Shown: one piece after another, positions 27,619-36,702 of the stretch
Layout of the letters: every line of letters begins with the position of its first letter
How positions within the stretch are numbered: position 1 is the first letter of the stretch
Assembly: GCF_018128025.1 (NCBI RefSeq)
Contig: NZ_JAGSCS010000012.1
Location: forward strand, 25,746 to 89,745
Source of the DNA: Proteiniclasticum sediminis
Lineage (GTDB): Bacteria; Bacillota; Clostridia; Clostridiales; Clostridiaceae
DNA length: 64,000 bases
Direction: 5' to 3'
The notes under the pieces: model-generated
The model's input: the letters and a program-made list of their open reading frames with translations, nothing else
Told to the model about the DNA's origin: nothing
The model's database searches: none
Program-made: the position numbers and the translations under genes

Positions 27619-28311
27619 ATGTTGAACTATTCCATCGTACTTTTTGATGCCGATGAGACGCTCTTTGATTTCAAGCGCTCGGAGCGGTATGCCTTTGAAC
27701 AGACCCTCATCCAGTATCACCTGGACCAGAACCTGGAACATCATCTGAAGATCTATCAGGAAATCAATGACGGAATCTGGAAGGAATTTGAAGAGGGGAA
27801 GATCACCCAGAAAACCCTGAAAGTGGAGCGGTTTCGGCGGCTGGCCAAGGCCCTTCATGCGGATTTTAACGAAGAGGAGTTTGCCCGAAGCTACATGGGT
27901 CATCTGGGGGAAGCCTCCTTTCTCCTGGAGGGAAGCCAGGAGCTGGTGGAAAGTCTTTACGGACAATACCGGTTGGGCATCATCACCAATGGCCTCACGG
28001 AGGTCCAGACTCGGCGGATCCGCCAGTCCATCATCGGGAAGTACTTTGAAGAAATCGTCATTTCGGAAGAGATTGGCGTGGCCAAGCCCGATTCCCGGAT
28101 TTTTCAGTACACCCTGGAACGGTTTGGCCATACGGACAAGGCCCAAGTGCTCATGGTGGGGGACAATCTTTCCTCGGATATCCGGGGTGGCCGGGATTTC
28201 GGCATCGCCACCTGCTGGTATAACCCTTCAGGGCTCCCCAATGCCACCTCCATTCACCCGAACTTTGAAATAAGGAGCTTGGATGAGCTCCAGACGCTCC
28301 TGAATAGCTAA
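27619..28311 (+). CDS. YjjG-type HAD nucleotidase
   Basis: The 230-residue haloacid dehalogenase protein starts SIVLFDADETLFDFKRSE; the second residue after the nucleophilic Asp is also Asp, and the LFDF segment is typical of YjjG. GIITNGLTEVQTRRI (motif II), KPDSRIF (motif III) and MVGDNLSSDIRGG (motif IV) complete the active site. YjjG dephosphorylates non-canonical pyrimidine nucleotides, a house-cleaning role. GAGAGGAG upstream sets the start. Confidence 0.9.
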   Translation: MLNYSIVLFDADETLFDFKRSERYAFEQTLIQYHLDQNLEHHLKIYQEINDGIWKEFEEGKITQKTLKVERFRRLAKALHADFNEEEFARSYMGHLGEASFLLEGSQELVESLYGQYRLGIITNGLTEVQTRRIRQSIIGKYFEEIVISEEIGVAKPDSRIFQYTLERFGHTDKAQVLMVGDNLSSDIRGGRDFGIATCWYNPSGLPNATSIHPNFEIRSLDELQTLLNS

Positions 28312-28314
28312 GCG

Positions 28315-28350
28315 AAAACATCCGGACAGGGAAACCGTCCGGATGTTTTT
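28315..28350 (+). terminator. Terminator after the YjjG gene
   Basis: AAAACATCCGGAC (28315-28327) pairs with GTCCGGATGTTTT (28337-28349). The rest of the gap to 28661 is AT-rich and gene-free; it has an inverted repeat AAAAATGCA/TGCATTTTT (28541-28576) just before the next promoter, possibly an operator. Confidence 0.9.
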
Positions 28351-28589
28351 CTATCCGCAAATTGAAGGGGTGTCCGAGGTGAGTTGCAAGAATTGAAAAT
28401 GAAAATCGCAAGGATCGAAGAGTCCACTCAATGATTTTTAAAAATGAAGGATTCGTGAATGAGCATGAATGTACTGATATTAAAAGATTTACATAAATTC
28501 AGAAACATATTTTGAAGGATGGCATTGGTTGAATGAAAGAAAAAATGCAAGAAATGTTTTTAAAAAATGCATTTTTCCCGGAATTTCCC

Positions 28590-28617
28590 TTGACAGCACA
28601 TCGGGCCTTCTTATACA
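28590..28617 (+). promoter_or_regulatory. Promoter of the TAXI-TRAP operon
   Basis: A consensus TTGACA (28590-28595) and TATACA (28612-28617) with a 16-base spacer lie 44 bases upstream of the binding-protein gene. Confidence 0.75.
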
Positions 28618-28661
28618 ATTCTTGTAAGTCAAAAGAAAACGAGATGTGAGGAGATGGGAAC

Positions 28662-29618
28662 ATGAAGAAGAAATGGATCACCATGATGGGAATCGCCCTG
28701 CTGTCCACCGCTTTGCTGTCCGCCTGCGGCAGCAAGGGAAACAGCGTAAAGCTGGCGACGGGAGGAAACACCGGCACTTATTATTCCTTCGGCACCGCCG
28801 TAGGACAGATTTTGGGAAGCAAGGCGGGCGTGTCCTTCAACATTCAGTCCACCGGGGCGTCCAAAGCGAATATTCAGCTTATAGATGCCAAGGAAGTGGA
28901 CATGGCCATCGTCCAGAACGATGTCATGGATTATGCCTACAATGGCACGGACCTGTTTGCCGCCGATGGTGCGGTGAAGGGATTCTCTGCCATGGCGGCG
29001 GTCTATGCCGAGGTGGTTCAGATTGTGGCTGATCCGGCATCCGGCATTGAAACCATCGCCGATCTCAAAGGAAAGAATGTATCCGTCGGCGATGCCGGCA
29101 GCGGCGTGGAGTTCAACGCCAAGCAGATTCTGGAAGCTTATGGGATCACCTTTAATGACATCAACAAGCAGAATCTCAGCTTTGCCGCTTCTGCCGATGC
29201 CTTCAAGGATGCCAAGATCGATGCGTTCTTCTGCACCGCCGGCGCACCCACCACGGCCATCATGGATCTGGTCACCTCCAAGGACATCAAGATCCTGGGC
29301 GTGGATGAGGCCACAGCAGACAAGCTCATCAGTGCCCATCCCTTCTATACCGCCTATGATATTCCGGCAGGAACCTACAAGGGCGTGGATGAAGATATCC
29401 GCACCGTAGCGGTGAAAGCCACCTTCATCGTCAGCAATGAGCTGTCGGAGGATCTGGTCTACAAGCTCACCAAGGCCCTCTTTGAAAACAAGGACGCCAT
29501 CGCCTCCGCCCATGCCAAGGGCAAGGAGCTGGACCCCCAGTACGCCGTGGATGGAATCTCCATTCCCTTCCATAAGGGCGCAGAGAAGTATTTCAAGGAA
29601 ATCGGAATTCTCAAGTAG
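28662..29618 (+). CDS. TAXI-family TRAP transporter binding lipoprotein
   Basis: The 318-residue protein has a signal peptide with lipobox LLSAC and then the TAXI signature VKLATGGNTGTYYSFG; QSTGASKANIQLI and QNDVMDYAY are further family marks. It is the extracytoplasmic receptor of a TRAP transporter, anchored to the membrane by lipid as usual in Gram-positive cells. The ligand is unknown; TAXI systems have been linked to glutamate and other carboxylates. It leads a three-gene operon with a DUF1850 protein and the fused permease. Confidence 0.92.
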   Translation: MKKKWITMMGIALLSTALLSACGSKGNSVKLATGGNTGTYYSFGTAVGQILGSKAGVSFNIQSTGASKANIQLIDAKEVDMAIVQNDVMDYAYNGTDLFAADGAVKGFSAMAAVYAEVVQIVADPASGIETIADLKGKNVSVGDAGSGVEFNAKQILEAYGITFNDINKQNLSFAASADAFKDAKIDAFFCTAGAPTTAIMDLVTSKDIKILGVDEATADKLISAHPFYTAYDIPAGTYKGVDEDIRTVAVKATFIVSNELSEDLVYKLTKALFENKDAIASAHAKGKELDPQYAVDGISIPFHKGAEKYFKEIGILK

Positions 29619-30083
29619 ATGAAAAAGATTGGAGTTCTGGCGGCGCTGCTTCTAGTGGCGCTGGCCTTGCTTTTTACCCGGCAGGGGGAAAAGAGGCTGA
29701 TCCTTCGGGATGGAGACACGCGAAAGGTCTACGGAACCTGGGTGGTAGAGGAGGGAACGGAATTTTCCCTCTCCTTTGTCCACTCGGTGAATAAAAGCCC
29801 CATCCTGGATGTTTTCGCCGTGGAGGGGGATCACCTGCGGGCGGTAAAGACCGTGTACACCGGCCTGGGCGCAGGGGTGGAAAGCGATCTTCTGCCCGGG
29901 GAAACGCTCAGCTATGACGAAAAGGGACAGATGGTCATCACGGGATTTTCGCACTCGTATCCCGATCTTCGGCTCATCGTGGGAACCGTATCAGACCATA
30001 CCCTGACCATTGAAGGGAAAACCTACAGTCTCACCCAGCTTTGCGGGAAGAATGCAGGCATAATTATTGAAGTGAAACCGTAA
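29619..30083 (+). CDS. DUF1850 protein of the TRAP operon
   Basis: The 154-residue protein has one N-terminal membrane helix and an extracytoplasmic DUF1850 domain (WVVEEGTEFSLSFVHSVNKSPILDVF, then YTGLGAGVE). It starts directly after the receptor stop. DUF1850 genes regularly lie between TAXI receptor and permease genes; the role is not known, perhaps a small accessory subunit. Confidence 0.85.
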   Translation: MKKIGVLAALLLVALALLFTRQGEKRLILRDGDTRKVYGTWVVEEGTEFSLSFVHSVNKSPILDVFAVEGDHLRAVKTVYTGLGAGVESDLLPGETLSYDEKGQMVITGFSHSYPDLRLIVGTVSDHTLTIEGKTYSLTQLCGKNAGIIIEVKP

Positions 30084-30102
30084 AAGGGAAAGAGGGAAAG
30101 AA

Positions 30103-32058
30103 GTGAGAGAGATGAAACGAAAGACAAAATTGGTGGAGACCACCGCACCAGGAACTGGCAGTTCACCGAAAGCCGTGGAGGAGCTCATGGCGGAATTTGA
30201 CCGGGAGTCCAATACCCGGCATTTCACGGGACTACCCCAGAAGATCATGGAGGGGCTCCTGGTGGCGTTTGCCCTCTATGTGTTCTGGATGACACTCATC
30301 GCCACCCCTCCGGAGCAGGTGCGCCGCGCTTCCTTTTTAGGTCTTTTGATCCTCCTGGGCTTTTTGCTCTATCCCATCAAGAAGAATCATGCATCCTGGG
30401 TGAACACCATTCCCTGGTATGATGTGCTCTTTGCCCTCCTGGGTTCCGGCGCGTATTTCTACTATGTCTTCAACTTTGAAGCCATTGTGGCCAAGGCCGT
30501 GAACATCGGCACGGTGGAAATTGCCGTGGGCATTCTGGGTCTGGTGCTTTTGGTGGAGCTCTGCCGCCGAGTGGTGGGGCTGCCCATCCTGGTGGTGGCC
30601 GGAGGCTTCATCACCTATGCCTTTGTCAGCGGACACACGGTGAAGCGGGTGATCCATCAGCTGTTCTACACCACAGACGGCATCATCGGCACCCCACTGG
30701 GCGTTTGTGCCACCTTCATCGTGCTCTTCATCATTCTGGGGTCTTTCCTGGAAAAGACCGGCATCGGCACTTTCTTCATTGATCTGGCCAACTCCGTTGC
30801 CGGGCACGCCTCCGGCGGACCCGCTAAGGTAGCCGTCATCTCCAGTGCCCTGGAAGGGATGTATTCCGGAAGCTCTGTGGCCAATACCGTAGGCAGCGGC
30901 AGTGTCACCATTCCCATCATGAAGCAGACGGGCTATAAGCCCGAGTTTGCGGCCGCCGTGGAAGCTGCCGCCTCCACCGGCGGACAGATCATGCCCCCCA
31001 TCATGGGTGCGGCAGCCTTCCTCATGGCGGAAATGACGGATACCCCCTATGCGGTCATCGCCATGACGGCGATTCTGCCCGCCCTTCTCTACTTCACCGG
31101 CATCTTCATGATGATCCATTTTGAAGCGAAGAAGCTGGGCCTTAAGGGACTTCCCAAGGAGACCCTGCCGAACTTCTGGAAACTCCTTTGGAAGAAAGGG
31201 TATCTGTTCCTGCCCATCGTCACCCTGGTGGTTCTCATGAGTCTGGGTCGAACCCCGGCCTACTCCGCCGTCTATGCCATCTTCACCGCGGTGGTGGTGA
31301 GCATGTTCAGCAAGGAGACCCGGCTTACGCCGAAAACCTTTGGGGAAGCTCTTGCCAATGGCTCCAAGAACACCATGGGGGTGGCTGTGGCCTGTGCCAT
31401 GGCGGGCATCATCGTGGGCATCGTCACCCTCACGGGGCTGGGACAGGATCTACTCCACGTCCTCATGTCCGTGGCGGGCACGAGCAAGCTCCTGGCCCTT
31501 TTCCTCACCATGGTGAGCTGCATCATTCTGGGGATGGGCGTCCCCACCACGGCCAACTATGTCATCATGGCCACCATTACAGCGCCCATCGTCATGAGTA
31601 TGGGCGTCCCCATGCTGGCCGCCCACATGTTCGTCTTCTACTTCGGCATCGTGGCCGATATCACCCCGCCGGTGGCTTTGGCGGCCTATGCGGGATCCGC
31701 CATCGCCCATTCGGATCCCTTCAAAACCGGTGTTCTGGCCACGCGTCTGGCCATCACCGCCTTCATCGTTCCCTATATCTTTGCCTTTAACCCCGCCATG
31801 CTCCTCATCGACACCACGCCGCTGGAGGTGGGGCGCATCGTCCTCACGTCCCTCCTGGGCATTTATGGCGTGGCAGCGGGCATGGAAGGCTATATGTTCA
31901 CCAGGATGGCGCCCTGGGAGCGCCTGGTCATCCTGGCTGGAGGTCTCATGCTCATCGATCCCAATATGATCACTGATGTTCTCGGCATCGCCGTCATTGC
32001 CCTGATGATCATGGGTCAGCGGACCAAGATGAAGAAGGCCGAACTGGTTTCAGCCTAA
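30103..32058 (+). CDS. TRAP transporter fused permease (DctQM-type)
   Basis: The 651-residue membrane protein joins the small four-helix Q-like part (about 45-190) with the large M-type permease. The M part has SAFLEGMYSGSSVANTVGSGSVTIP-like sequence (EGMYSGSSVANTVGSG), ASTGGQIMPPIMGAAAFLMAE and GMGVPTTANYV, characteristic of TAXI-type fused permeases driven by a sodium or proton gradient. The start is a GTG at 30103 with AGAGGG upstream; an ATG three codons later is an alternative. Confidence 0.93.
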   Translation: MREMKRKTKLVETTAPGTGSSPKAVEELMAEFDRESNTRHFTGLPQKIMEGLLVAFALYVFWMTLIATPPEQVRRASFLGLLILLGFLLYPIKKNHASWVNTIPWYDVLFALLGSGAYFYYVFNFEAIVAKAVNIGTVEIAVGILGLVLLVELCRRVVGLPILVVAGGFITYAFVSGHTVKRVIHQLFYTTDGIIGTPLGVCATFIVLFIILGSFLEKTGIGTFFIDLANSVAGHASGGPAKVAVISSALEGMYSGSSVANTVGSGSVTIPIMKQTGYKPEFAAAVEAAASTGGQIMPPIMGAAAFLMAEMTDTPYAVIAMTAILPALLYFTGIFMMIHFEAKKLGLKGLPKETLPNFWKLLWKKGYLFLPIVTLVVLMSLGRTPAYSAVYAIFTAVVVSMFSKETRLTPKTFGEALANGSKNTMGVAVACAMAGIIVGIVTLTGLGQDLLHVLMSVAGTSKLLALFLTMVSCIILGMGVPTTANYVIMATITAPIVMSMGVPMLAAHMFVFYFGIVADITPPVALAAYAGSAIAHSDPFKTGVLATRLAITAFIVPYIFAFNPAMLLIDTTPLEVGRIVLTSLLGIYGVAAGMEGYMFTRMAPWERLVILAGGLMLIDPNMITDVLGIAVIALMIMGQRTKMKKAELVSA

Positions 32059-32125
32059 GCTTTCGGGGTACTGTTCAGGGGCAGAAGAAGCTGATATGAT
32101 GAAAGAAAATGAGCAGGAGGACCCC

Positions 32126-32524
32126 ATGATGCCCAATGAAATTGACGCCTACATCGCCGCCTGTCCCGCAGAAGTTCAGGAAAAGCTGAAAGCTTTAAGG
32201 GAAGTCATCCGGGAAGAGGCGCCCCTGGCCAAGGAAAAGATCAGTTACGGGCTGCCCACCTTTCATCAGGAACAGAATCTTATCCATTTTGCGGCCTTTG
32301 AGGGGCATATCGGAGTCTATCCGGGTTCCGAGGCCATGGAAGTGTTTGCGGAGGAACTGAAGGGGTACAGCACATCCAAGGGGACCATCCGAATTCCCCT
32401 GACGGAGCCCTTGCCCTTTCCCCTTATTCGGCGCATCGTCCAGTATCGGCTGAAGGCCGTGGAGGCGCTGAAGGAAGAACGAAAGCGAAAGAAAGCGGAG
32501 AAAGCCGCCCAAAAGAAATCCTAG
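32126..32524 (+). CDS. DUF1801 (YdhG-like) protein
   Basis: The 132-residue protein matches DUF1801: EIDAYIAACPAEVQEKLKALR, APLAKEKISYGLPTFHQ and a lysine-rich tail. B. subtilis relatives have been described as frataxin-like iron chaperones, others as phage or stress related; the role here is open. AGGAGG five bases upstream of the first of two tandem ATGs sets the start. It has no obvious strong promoter in the 67 bases after the permease gene and may be read through. Confidence 0.82.
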   Translation: MMPNEIDAYIAACPAEVQEKLKALREVIREEAPLAKEKISYGLPTFHQEQNLIHFAAFEGHIGVYPGSEAMEVFAEELKGYSTSKGTIRIPLTEPLPFPLIRRIVQYRLKAVEALKEERKRKKAEKAAQKKS

Positions 32525-32533
32525 TTCAAATAG

Positions 32534-32575
32534 AGAAGCGGACAGACAAGGATCACCCCTTGGCTGTCCGCTTCT
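32534..32575. terminator. Bidirectional terminator between DUF1801 and VOC genes
   Basis: AGAAGCGGACAG (32534-32545) pairs with CTGTCCGCTTCT (32564-32575); an inner CAAGG/CCTTG stem extends it. Confidence 0.85.
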
Positions 32576-32992
32576 TTATGGATGTGACTGCTCCTCCAGG
32601 AAAGCCTTGGGCACGGTGGGGCCGTTGGTCGAGAGGCAGAAAGGGTGACCCACGGGATCAAAGAGGATGTGGTAAGAGTCATGAAACTGCCTGGGGGAGT
32701 CTTTAGCGCCGATGCTCCGGGCAAAGGCCACGGCAGAGGGAAGATCCGTGACGTAGAAATCCAGATGGATCTGGCGACCTATGGCCGGGGAAGGGAAGGT
32801 GGGGGGAATGTAGTGGTTCACAGCGAAAAAGGACAGGGCCAGATGTCGGCCAAGCAGCGTGGGATAGGTCACCCCATCCACGATCTCTGGCTGAAATCCC
32901 GTGAGCTTTGCATAGAAGTCCATGAGCTTCGGGATATCCTCCTCCAGGCAGTCCAGCGTGATGGTGTCGAGTAAGATGAAGGGTCGTTCCAT
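32576..32992 (-). CDS. VOC-family (glyoxalase-like) protein
   Basis: The 138-residue protein has the paired beta-alpha-beta-beta-beta layout of the vicinal oxygen chelate superfamily: DTITLDCLEEDIPKLMDFYAKLTG opens the first half and HLDFYVTDLPSAVAFARSIGAK the second, ending LFDPVGHPFCL. Such proteins include glyoxalases, dioxygenases and drug-binding proteins; the substrate is unknown. AAGGAGG lies before the ATG at 32992. Confidence 0.85.
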   Translation of the reverse strand: MERPFILLDTITLDCLEEDIPKLMDFYAKLTGFQPEIVDGVTYPTLLGRHLALSFFAVNHYIPPTFPSPAIGRQIHLDFYVTDLPSAVAFARSIGAKDSPRQFHDSYHILFDPVGHPFCLSTNGPTVPKAFLEEQSHP

Positions 32993-33080
32993 GGGAGACC
33001 TCCTTTTGATTCATTATCTTCAGCATAGTCGAAAAGGGAAGGGATTGTACAGTCTGATGAGCCGGAAATGGAGGATAAAA

Positions 33081-33111
33081 AAGAAGAGGAAGGTAAACCT
33101 TCGCTCTTCTT
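33081..33111 (-). terminator. Terminator of the ketone-body operon
   Basis: AAGAAGAG and CTCTTCTT pair, with an inner AAGGT/ACCTT stem; on the minus strand a run of six T follows. It lies 27 bases past the permease stop. Confidence 0.85.
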
Positions 33112-33137
33112 CAGGGTATATGGGTACACGTTGATTT

Positions 33138-34466
33138 TTAGTAGATGCCCAAGCTTGCCAGGATAATGGCAGGAATGGTGGCCACAACTGGCAGGATCAA
33201 GGAAGTAACCATGATGTCGATGTAGGAATCCTTGTGGCTCATGCCGGTGTTGTTCAGCAGGGTGAGCACTGCGCCGTTGTGGGGTAGGGTGTCCAGACCG
33301 CCGGAGGACAGGGATGCGATTCTGTGGAAGGCTGCGGGGTTGATGTTGTTCTGGGTAGCCAGGTCCATGTACTTGGAACCAAGAGCTTCCAGCGCAATTC
33401 CCATACCGCCGGATGCGGATCCGGTGGCACCTGCCAGCAGGTTAACAGCCACGGAAAGGGAGATCAGCGGGCTTCCGGGGATGGAGAGCAGAATGTTGGT
33501 CAGCTCAGCGAATCCGGGAACGGTCTTCACGACGGTACCAAATCCGACGGCAGCAGCGGTGTTCAGGATGGCTCCGATGGAACCCTGAGCGCCCTTGCCC
33601 ACGACAGCGATGAATCCGGAACGCTTCTTGAAGTTCAGGATCATGGTGACGAAGATACCGGTGAGCAGTGCGATGATGATGTTCTTGGGATCAGAAGCCT
33701 TGAGGCCGATCATCGAAGGAACAAAGTTCAGGATGATGATGACCCAAAGCAGGGGGATGATGGCCAGAAGCACATTGGGAAGATCTTTTTCTTCCACATG
33801 GGCTGCGGCGTGAGCGGCATCGGGCTCGGTGAAGACTTCACCCTGGGACTCCAGCTTTCTCTTCTTCCATTCCAGGTAGAACACGGAACCGAAGAACAGG
33901 ATGGCGGTGGCGGTGAGACCCATGATGGGGGCTGCTGTGGGGGAAGTTCCGAAGTACTTCATGGGGATCAGGTTCTGGATCTGGGGTGTTCCAGGAACAG
34001 CCGTCATGGTGAAGGTGAACGCACCGGCTGCAATGGCGCCAGGGATGAGCTTTCTGGAGATATTGGCTTCTCTGAAGATGGCCAGAGCCAGGGGATAGAT
34101 GGCGAATACGACCACGAAGAGGCTGACGCCGCCAAAGGTCAGAACTGCGCATCCGAGGATGATGGCGGAAATGGCGCTCTTGGAGCCCAGGGTCTTGGTG
34201 AGCCAGATGGCGATGGCTTTTGCCGATCCGGTGTAGTCCATGAGGTTACCAAAGATGGCGCTGAGCATGAAGGCAGGGAACCAGGACTTGACGAATCCCA
34301 CAAGACCTTCCATATAGGGTCCCATGTAGGCATCAAGAACATTCAGTCCGCCCAGGAGAGCAACAACCGCTGCAGTGAGGGGGGCAACCCAGACGATGGA
34401 ATAGCCCTTGTACGCGAGGAACATGAGTAATGCAAGACCTAGAAAAATTCCGAATAAACTTAGCAT
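33138..34466 (-). CDS. GntP-family permease, probably for 3-hydroxybutyrate
   Basis: The 442-residue membrane protein matches the GntP/CitMHS-type family (MLSLFGIFLGLALLMFLAYKG start; PGTPQIQNLIPMKYFGTSP and ASGGMGIALEALG inside). GntP proteins import gluconate or small hydroxy acids; the YxjC branch sits with acetoacetate CoA-transferase genes. As the last gene after thiolase, CoA-transferase and hydroxybutyrate dehydrogenase, its substrate is most likely 3-hydroxybutyrate or acetoacetate; this is inference from context. GAGGAGG before 34466 sets the start. Confidence 0.88.
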   Translation of the reverse strand: MLSLFGIFLGLALLMFLAYKGYSIVWVAPLTAAVVALLGGLNVLDAYMGPYMEGLVGFVKSWFPAFMLSAIFGNLMDYTGSAKAIAIWLTKTLGSKSAISAIILGCAVLTFGGVSLFVVVFAIYPLALAIFREANISRKLIPGAIAAGAFTFTMTAVPGTPQIQNLIPMKYFGTSPTAAPIMGLTATAILFFGSVFYLEWKKRKLESQGEVFTEPDAAHAAAHVEEKDLPNVLLAIIPLLWVIIILNFVPSMIGLKASDPKNIIIALLTGIFVTMILNFKKRSGFIAVVGKGAQGSIGAILNTAAAVGFGTVVKTVPGFAELTNILLSIPGSPLISLSVAVNLLAGATGSASGGMGIALEALGSKYMDLATQNNINPAAFHRIASLSSGGLDTLPHNGAVLTLLNNTGMSHKDSYIDIMVTSLILPVVATIPAIILASLGIY

Positions 34467-34578
34467 GTTTTTCCTCCTCAATTTGGATTAGTGCAAAACA
34501 ACAGGGAGGGAAATCCTGTGGTATGGTGCACAGGATTTCCCGAGCCTGTGCAGTTTAACAATAAGAACAGGTCAGGGT

Positions 34579-35340
34579 TTAGCCCGCAGTCCAACCGCCG
34601 TCGATGGTCATGGTGGATCCGGTGATCATGGCTGCTGCATCGGAGCAGAGGAACTTGACGACTTCTGCCACGGTGGAGGGCTCAAGAAGCTGCTTGACAG
34701 CGGCCTTCTGAAGCATGATCTTGGTCACAACTTCTTCCTCGGAGATGCCGTGGTTCTTGGCCTGATCGGCAATCTGCTTGTCCACGAGGGGAGTTCTGAC
34801 ATAGGAAGGGCAGATGGAGTTGACGGTGATTCCCTGGGGGCCGCCTTCCAAAGCTGCAGTCTTGGTGAATCCGGACAAGCCGTGCTTTGCGGATACGTAA
34901 GCGGACTTGAACTCAGAAGCGACCAGACCATGGATGGAGTTCAGGTTGATGATTCTTCCCCACTTGTTCTCCTTCATGTATGGCCAGGAGTACTTGCTCA
35001 GCAGGAAGGGAGAGGTCAGCATCAGGTTGATCATGAAGTCCCATTTGTCCTCAGGGAAGTTTTCCACGGGAGAAACGGTCTGAATTCCTGCCACGTTGAC
35101 CAGAATGTCCACGGTGCCGAAGGTGCTGGCGGCAAAATCCACCACAGCCTTGTTCTCGTCGCGCTTGGACAGGTCAGCCTTGATGTAGCTGGCGCCAAGA
35201 CGGGCGGCATGCTCCTGAAGAGCGGCTTCGTTGATGTCAACCATGACAACCTTAGTTCCCTCAGCGGAGAACATTTCGGCGATGGCCAGGCCAATGCCGC
35301 TGGCTGCGCCAGTGACGACGGCTACTTTTTGATTTAACAT
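34579..35340 (-). CDS. 3-hydroxybutyrate dehydrogenase
   Basis: The 253-residue short-chain dehydrogenase has VVTGAASGIGLAIAE for NAD binding, the catalytic serine region NLNSIHGLVAS, and YVSAKHG (Tyr-x3-Lys). NSICPSYVRTPLVDKQIADQA matches the substrate segment of bacterial D-3-hydroxybutyrate dehydrogenases. It oxidises D-3-hydroxybutyrate to acetoacetate, which the adjoining CoA-transferase activates. It lies between the transferase and permease genes. Confidence 0.92.
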   Translation of the reverse strand: MLNQKVAVVTGAASGIGLAIAEMFSAEGTKVVMVDINEAALQEHAARLGASYIKADLSKRDENKAVVDFAASTFGTVDILVNVAGIQTVSPVENFPEDKWDFMINLMLTSPFLLSKYSWPYMKENKWGRIINLNSIHGLVASEFKSAYVSAKHGLSGFTKTAALEGGPQGITVNSICPSYVRTPLVDKQIADQAKNHGISEEEVVTKIMLQKAAVKQLLEPSTVAEVVKFLCSDAAAMITGSTMTIDGGWTAG

Positions 35341-35386
35341 AGTTATCCCTCCATTTTGCTAAATATACTGTTTCCCTTTTAACGTG

Positions 35387-36043
35387 TTACATAGTGGTCA
35401 GGTGTTCCGGAATGATCAGGGTAGCTTCAGTGGCGGCCTGGATTTCTTCGATGGTGTACTCCGGGTTGACTTCCTTCAGCAGGAGGCCTTCCGGGGTAAC
35501 TTCGATGACGCACATTTCGGTGATGATGAGATCCACTTCACCTCTGGCCGTCAGGGGCAGGTTGCAGTGCTTCAGGATTTTTGGGCTTCCCTTGGCCGTG
35601 TGCTCCATGGCCACGATGACCTTGCGGGCACCGGAGAGAAGATCCATGGCTCCGCCCATGCCCGGAACCATTTTGCCCGGGATCATGTAGTTGGCGATGT
35701 TGCCCTTTTCATCCACCTGCAGGGCACCGAGAACCGTCAGGTCCACATGGCCGCCGCGGATGATGCCGAAGGATGTGGCGCTGTCGAAGAAGGCTCCGCC
35801 AGGCATGATGGTGACGGGGATTCCGCCGGCATTGGTGATGTAGGGGTTGGCTTCTTCTTCACTGGGGGAGGGGCCGAGGCCGACAAATCCGTTTTCGGAC
35901 TGGAAGATGACGGTCTTTCCCTCAGGAACATAGTTGGCCACCTTGGTGGGAAGGCCGATGCCCAGATTCACGACGTCGCCGTCGTTTAATTCGTGGGCCA
36001 CGCGCTTGGCGATGAATTCTTGAACTAATGCTTTGTCCATCAT
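35387..36043 (-). CDS. atoA: 3-oxoacid (acetoacetate) CoA-transferase subunit B
   Basis: The 218-residue beta subunit contains [18 protein letters not shown] and [10 protein letters not shown], in which the glutamate forms the acyl/CoA thioester intermediate; [23 protein letters not shown] is also typical. With subunit A it moves CoA onto acetoacetate from an acyl-CoA donor. The ATG at 36043 follows the subunit A stop by one base; ATG occurs twice in tandem. Confidence 0.95.
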   Translation of the reverse strand: MMDKALVQEFIAKRVAHELNDGDVVNLGIGLPTKVANYVPEGKTVIFQSENGFVGLGPSPSEEEANPYITNAGGIPVTIMPGGAFFDSATSFGIIRGGHVDLTVLGALQVDEKGNIANYMIPGKMVPGMGGAMDLLSGARKVIVAMEHTAKGSPKILKHCNLPLTARGEVDLIITEMCVIEVTPEGLLLKEVNPEYTIEEIQAATEATLIIPEHLTTM

Positions 36044-36044
36044 G

Positions 36045-36701
36045 TTACAGCGCACCTCCATCCACGATGTAGTTAACGAATACTCCAGGAGTATGAACGG
36101 AGTTGGGATCCAGTTCGCCGATTTCCACCACTTGGTTGGCTTCCACAATGGTGACGTCTGCCGCAGCAGCCATCATGTTGTTGAAGTTTCGGGTGGAGCC
36201 CAGGTAGTGGATATTGCCGTACTTGTCCACCATGTTTCCGAAGATGATGGCCACGTTGGCGCGCAGGGGTTTCTCCAGGAGATACTCCTTGCCGTCCACC
36301 ACAACTTTGTCTTTGCCCTTTTCCACTTCGGTGCCGAGACCGGTGGCGGTGAGGACACCGCCCAGTCCGTGTCCGCCAGCGCGGACCTGCTCGATGAGGG
36401 TTCCCTGGGGAACCAGAACCACTTCGGTTTCTCCTTCAAGCATCTGACGGCCGGTTTCTTTGTTGGTGCCCACATGGGAGGCGATGATTTTCTTGAACTG
36501 CTTGTTGACGACCATTTTGCCGACGCCTTTGTCCACAAAACCGGAGTCATTGCAGATGAGGGTCAGATCCTTGACGCCCTTTTCAACCAGGGCATCGATG
36601 AGGCGGTTGGGGGATCCTACAGCGAGGAATCCACCGACCATGAGGACGTCTCCGTCCTTGACCAGGTTCACGGCTTCTTGTAAGCTGATTATTTTGTTCA
36701 T
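36045..36701 (-). CDS. atoD: 3-oxoacid (acetoacetate) CoA-transferase subunit A
   Basis: The 218-residue alpha subunit shows [25 protein letters not shown], the oxyanion-hole GGF segment, and [18 protein letters not shown]. It pairs with the adjoining subunit B. The start lies one base after the thiolase stop, so thiolase, subunit A and subunit B are tightly coupled. Confidence 0.95.
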   Translation of the reverse strand: MNKIISLQEAVNLVKDGDVLMVGGFLAVGSPNRLIDALVEKGVKDLTLICNDSGFVDKGVGKMVVNKQFKKIIASHVGTNKETGRQMLEGETEVVLVPQGTLIEQVRAGGHGLGGVLTATGLGTEVEKGKDKVVVDGKEYLLEKPLRANVAIIFGNMVDKYGNIHYLGSTRNFNNMMAAAADVTIVEANQVVEIGELDPNSVHTPGVFVNYIVDGGAL

Positions 36702-36702
36702 T

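Noticed and set aside
33324-34430. A 368-codon open frame on the plus strand
   Set aside because: It is antisense to the GntP-family permease gene and its low-complexity, Gly/Asp/His-rich product is typical of shadow frames.
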